From positions 1 to 64,000 of the forward strand of contig JACDAQ010000043.1 in the NCBI GenBank assembly GCA_013695355.1: 64,000 nt of DNA. The letters are read 5' to 3'. The position numbers and the translations under genes were made by a program. Shown one piece after another: positions 61,989-64,000 of the stretch (its first letter is position 1; each line of letters begins with the position of its first letter). Under the pieces are notes generated by a model. The model was not told the origin of the DNA and searched no databases. It saw only the letters and a list, made by a program, of their open reading frames with translations. The DNA is from Candidatus Protochlamydia sp. (GTDB taxonomy: Bacteria; Chlamydiota; Chlamydiia; Chlamydiales; Parachlamydiaceae).

Positions 61989-62795
61989 CTAATTTTTATT
62001 ACTTAAGGTGCTTAAAAAAGTGAGGACAACATCAGAAAATTTTTCTGCTTGGTCATAGGGGAGCCCATGGCCAGCTTCTTTAATTTGCACGACTTCTAAT
62101 TGTTGATTAAGCTTAGAGAGCTGGGCGGCCATTTCAAAATCAACTACAGATCCTCTATCACCCATAACAAGCAGGCAAGGAATAGTAATAGTATTAATTA
62201 ACTCCAAGTAAATGGGATTTGGCGGGGTTAAAATTTCGAAAGCGCGAATGTCCGTTTGAAATCTTGCCTGAACAATAAATTCAATGATCTCGTCTGAGCG
62301 GCGGGTATGCCGATTCTTCATTTCAATCAAAAGGTGCTCCTTTGGCTGGCTTAAGATTCGGCGGTGCTGTTCGACAACATCACTGTTATAAACTTCCCAT
62401 TGACGTTTAAGCGGGAGGAAAGTGGGATCGGCCAGGATAAGACCTCTAAATCGTTTTGGATTTTGACTGGCGGCTAAAGCTGCCGTCATACCTCCCATAG
62501 AATGACCAAGAAGCACTGGAGAGTCGAGATTCAGAGCATCAAGGAGGCCCATTACGTCAGCTGCCAGATCACGATATAAGTAACCGCTTGTTGGAATGGC
62601 TGATTTTCCATGGCCCCTTGCATCCGGCATGATCACGTCGTAATCTTTCTCAAGCGCCCGCGCTAAAGGAGTCCAACATGCGCCATTCAAAGTCAGCCCA
62701 TGCAGTAGAACAATTGGGGGTTTGTCGCCGCCTGTACGAATATAATGCAATCCCATCCCATTTGCTTCGCAAATTTCTGTTGCCCAGCCAGACAT
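61989..62795 (-). CDS. Alpha/beta hydrolase
   Basis: The 268-aa protein has the fold's key segments: IVLLHGLTLNGACW, MPDARGHGKSAIP, nucleophile elbow LGHSMGGMTAALAAS (Ser in GxSxG), and the Asp/His of the triad in VMGDRGSVVDF and EAGHGLPYDQ. Substrate cannot be inferred; esterase or haloperoxidase-like members share this pattern. It precedes the HAD-HerA gene on the same strand. A family C end (ACAGGTTCTTA, 62811-62821) lies just upstream of its start. Confidence 0.9.
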   Translation of the reverse strand: MSGWATEICEANGMGLHYIRTGGDKPPIVLLHGLTLNGACWTPLARALEKDYDVIMPDARGHGKSAIPTSGYLYRDLAADVMGLLDALNLDSPVLLGHSMGGMTAALAASQNPKRFRGLILADPTFLPLKRQWEVYNSDVVEQHRRILSQPKEHLLIEMKNRHTRRSDEIIEFIVQARFQTDIRAFEILTPPNPIYLELINTITIPCLLVMGDRGSVVDFEMAAQLSKLNQQLEVVQIKEAGHGLPYDQAEKFSDVVLTFLSTLSNKN

Positions 62796-62894
62796 GGTTA
62801 CTCTCTTATAACAGGTTCTTAGAAATTAACTAAAGCTTACCTAATAACCAAAAAGAATGCACCTTGATTGCTATGATTTCTTTATTTACCCTGA

Positions 62895-63060
62895 CAACCT
62901 GAGTTTGGAATTTATCTCCTTGAAAGTTAGGGATATCGTACCCTAGATTTGTCCTTTCGTTCTGAAAAGAATATCAAATCGATATGCTTGAAGAGCGAAA
63001 GAGCGAAGATAGGGTATGAGATTCCTTAATTTCGAGGAGAGAAACTCAAAACTCAGGTTG
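62895..63060. repeat. Family B long palindromic repeat, diverged copy
   Basis: Ends CAACCTGAGTTTGGAATTTA and AAACTCAAAACTCAGGTTG are inverted and match the copy at 39504. Inner inverted pairs TACCCTA/TAGGGTA and CTTTCGTTCT/AGAGCGAAAG remain. It replaces the 3' end of a DUF6766-like gene. Confidence 0.85.
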
Positions 63061-63061
63061 A

Positions 63062-63240
63062 CAGCATATTTCTTTAAAATTTCATCCACCTTTTTTTCTA
63101 AACGGTCTTGGCTATCCTTGCTTTCATGGCTATTTTTATGGATTAAAAAGCTAGTCAACACAACAAAAGTCAAAAGTTGTAAAAATTCAGACTGCCAGTT
63201 TTATAGTTTCGAACACAAAAAATTGAACCCAAAAATTGTC
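63062..63240 (-). pseudogene. DUF6766-like membrane protein relic between two repeats
   Basis: The minus-strand frame reads (stop) NWQSEFLQLLTFVVLTSFLI then HKNSHESKDSQDRLEKKVDE, the C-terminal membrane helix and tail of the DUF6766 family (NWQSEFLQ and GSxESKD are diagnostic). The frame runs into the family B repeat (62895-63060) after KKYAVN. Upstream there is a stop and then a family C fragment (63267-63302). The rest of the gene is gone. Confidence 0.65.
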
Positions 63241-63266
63241 CCATTAGAAGGTCCTCCCATTTTGTA

Positions 63267-63302
63267 CAGCATCCTGATCATAGATATTGAACAGGTTCTA
63301 AG
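63267..63302 (-). repeat. Family C repeat end fragment
   Basis: CAGCATCCTGATCATAGATA then TTGAACAGGTTCTAAG is the reverse complement of the family C left end and core. The right half is missing. Confidence 0.75.
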
Positions 63303-63588
63303 TTTAACCACAAACTGCCCCAACCAACGTACAAGGAATAACAATCCTAAAACAATGCTTAAATTATAACTTTTATCCTTTGTATTTTACCTTGCTTGTT
63401 TGCCACGATTTCCTCCCATTAACTTCTTGTATGGTCACGCTATTGAAACATTTTTTTATAGAAAATAATGTGACTTTTGCTAATCAAGAGCAATTTTCCT
63501 TAAAAAAATCTTGAATATTCTTTTTTATTTCTTTAGGGTTAGATTTTTTAATCGATCAAAACTTATTAATCCAAAAAGGAGATTTCAT

Positions 63589-64000
63589 ATGATGAAAAAT
63601 TTATTTTTAGGACTTACACTTTTGCTCTCAGCACAAGTTACTGACATTTATGCAAATGGTGCTAAAAATGAAAATTATGCCTTAGTAAATGAGTTGGAAA
63701 CAGCCCGCTTTTGCTGCAATAGAAGTGACAGAGGAATTCTTCCTCGTGTGGGGCGAGCGATAACAGCTTCATCAAGCAATGCAATGTTTGCAGATGGCAC
63801 AATTTCCCCTGATATTGAAGCTACTTTAACCGTTCTCAATAGTGACGAAGGCCTCGCCAGAATAAGCATTGGCACCAGCTTATACGGTACACATGAATTT
63901 CTTGTAGGCCGCGTTGGAGACAATTACTACGGAACAAGCGTTGATCTCGAAGGAACTATTGTTCTTGAGAGAATGGGCAGATATCTTGAAGTGACATTCA
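63589..64000 (+). CDS. Exported protein, 3' end off the window
   Basis: ATG ATG at 63589 follows an AAAAGGAG site. The frame stays open to the right edge (137 codons). The product has a Sec signal ([20 protein letters not shown], cleavage near YANG) and a beta-rich mature part with a CC pair (ARFCCNRSDRG), later TSLYGTHEFLVGRVGDN and VDLEGTIVLERMG. I recognise no family. It is probably an envelope or periplasmic protein. Position after a 790-bp repeat-filled gap suggests its own promoter. Confidence 0.75.
   Translation, partial: MMKNLFLGLTLLLSAQVTDIYANGAKNENYALVNELETARFCCNRSDRGILPRVGRAITASSSNAMFADGTISPDIEATLTVLNSDEGLARISIGTSLYGTHEFLVGRVGDNYYGTSVDLEGTIVLERMGRYLEVTF

Overview
The window reads as chromosome of a chlamydia-like amoeba symbiont (order Parachlamydiales, probably Parachlamydiaceae). 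Support comes from gene order shared with Chlamydia: T3SS genes sctU-sctV-sctW-chaperone (CT091-CT088 order) close to ychF, ribF, truB, rbfA, infB, nusA and rpsA (CT092-CT098), and rpe-efp-accB-accC (CT121-CT124). Low GC, eukaryote-like effector domains (BTB+LRR, F-box-like, protein kinase, ceramidase-like) and many decaying genes also fit. The species cannot be fixed from sequence alone.

Layout. 1-5.2 kb: T3SS operon on the minus strand, driven by a perfect-consensus promoter; the gatekeeper SctW/CopN is split into two ORFs by one in-frame stop. 5.2-9 kb: CorC-like pseudogene, Na+/H+ antiporter, wrecked IS256-type element. 9-14.7 kb: ychF, an unknown coiled-coil membrane protein, an RlmL-like methyltransferase and a BTB-LRR protein. 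14.9-24 kb: accessory block with a secreted repeat protein, GNAT, mazG relic, degenerate serine hydrolase, unknown ORFs, HEAT-repeat relic and F-box-like protein. 24-32.3 kb: translation and transcription cluster ribF-truB-rbfA-infB-nusA, then rpsA. 32.4-37.5 kb: lysC-like, rpe, efp, DUF924, accB, accC. 37.7-41.5 kb: secreted and unknown proteins. 41.5-50 kb: LOG, YitT, four tRNAs (Asp, Val, Thr, Tyr), a MoxR ATPase paired with a TraB-fold protein, and ttcA. 50-64 kb: plastic region with GNATs, proline iminopeptidase, two integrase relics around a cytidine deaminase, an effector-like kinase, a ceramidase-like enzyme, a rearranged LLM oxidoreductase relic, terC, an AbiE toxin-antitoxin module inside a duplicated junction, a HAD-HerA fusion and an alpha/beta hydrolase.

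Three dispersed palindromic, MITE-like repeat families run through the window. Family A is about 160 bp with ACTCAAGT/ACCCAAGT ends. Family B is about 165 bp with AACCTGAGTTTG ends and shares its inner core with A. Family C is 78-101 bp with AAGAACCTGTTCAA ends. They sit in intergenic gaps and in dead genes and look like a main agent of genome remodelling here.

Functionally, the T3SS genes would export effectors; the BTB-LRR, F-box-like and kinase proteins are the best local candidates. The most interesting uncharacterised system is the MoxR/TraB-fold gene pair. The repeat families and the split gatekeeper are the clearest structural novelties.
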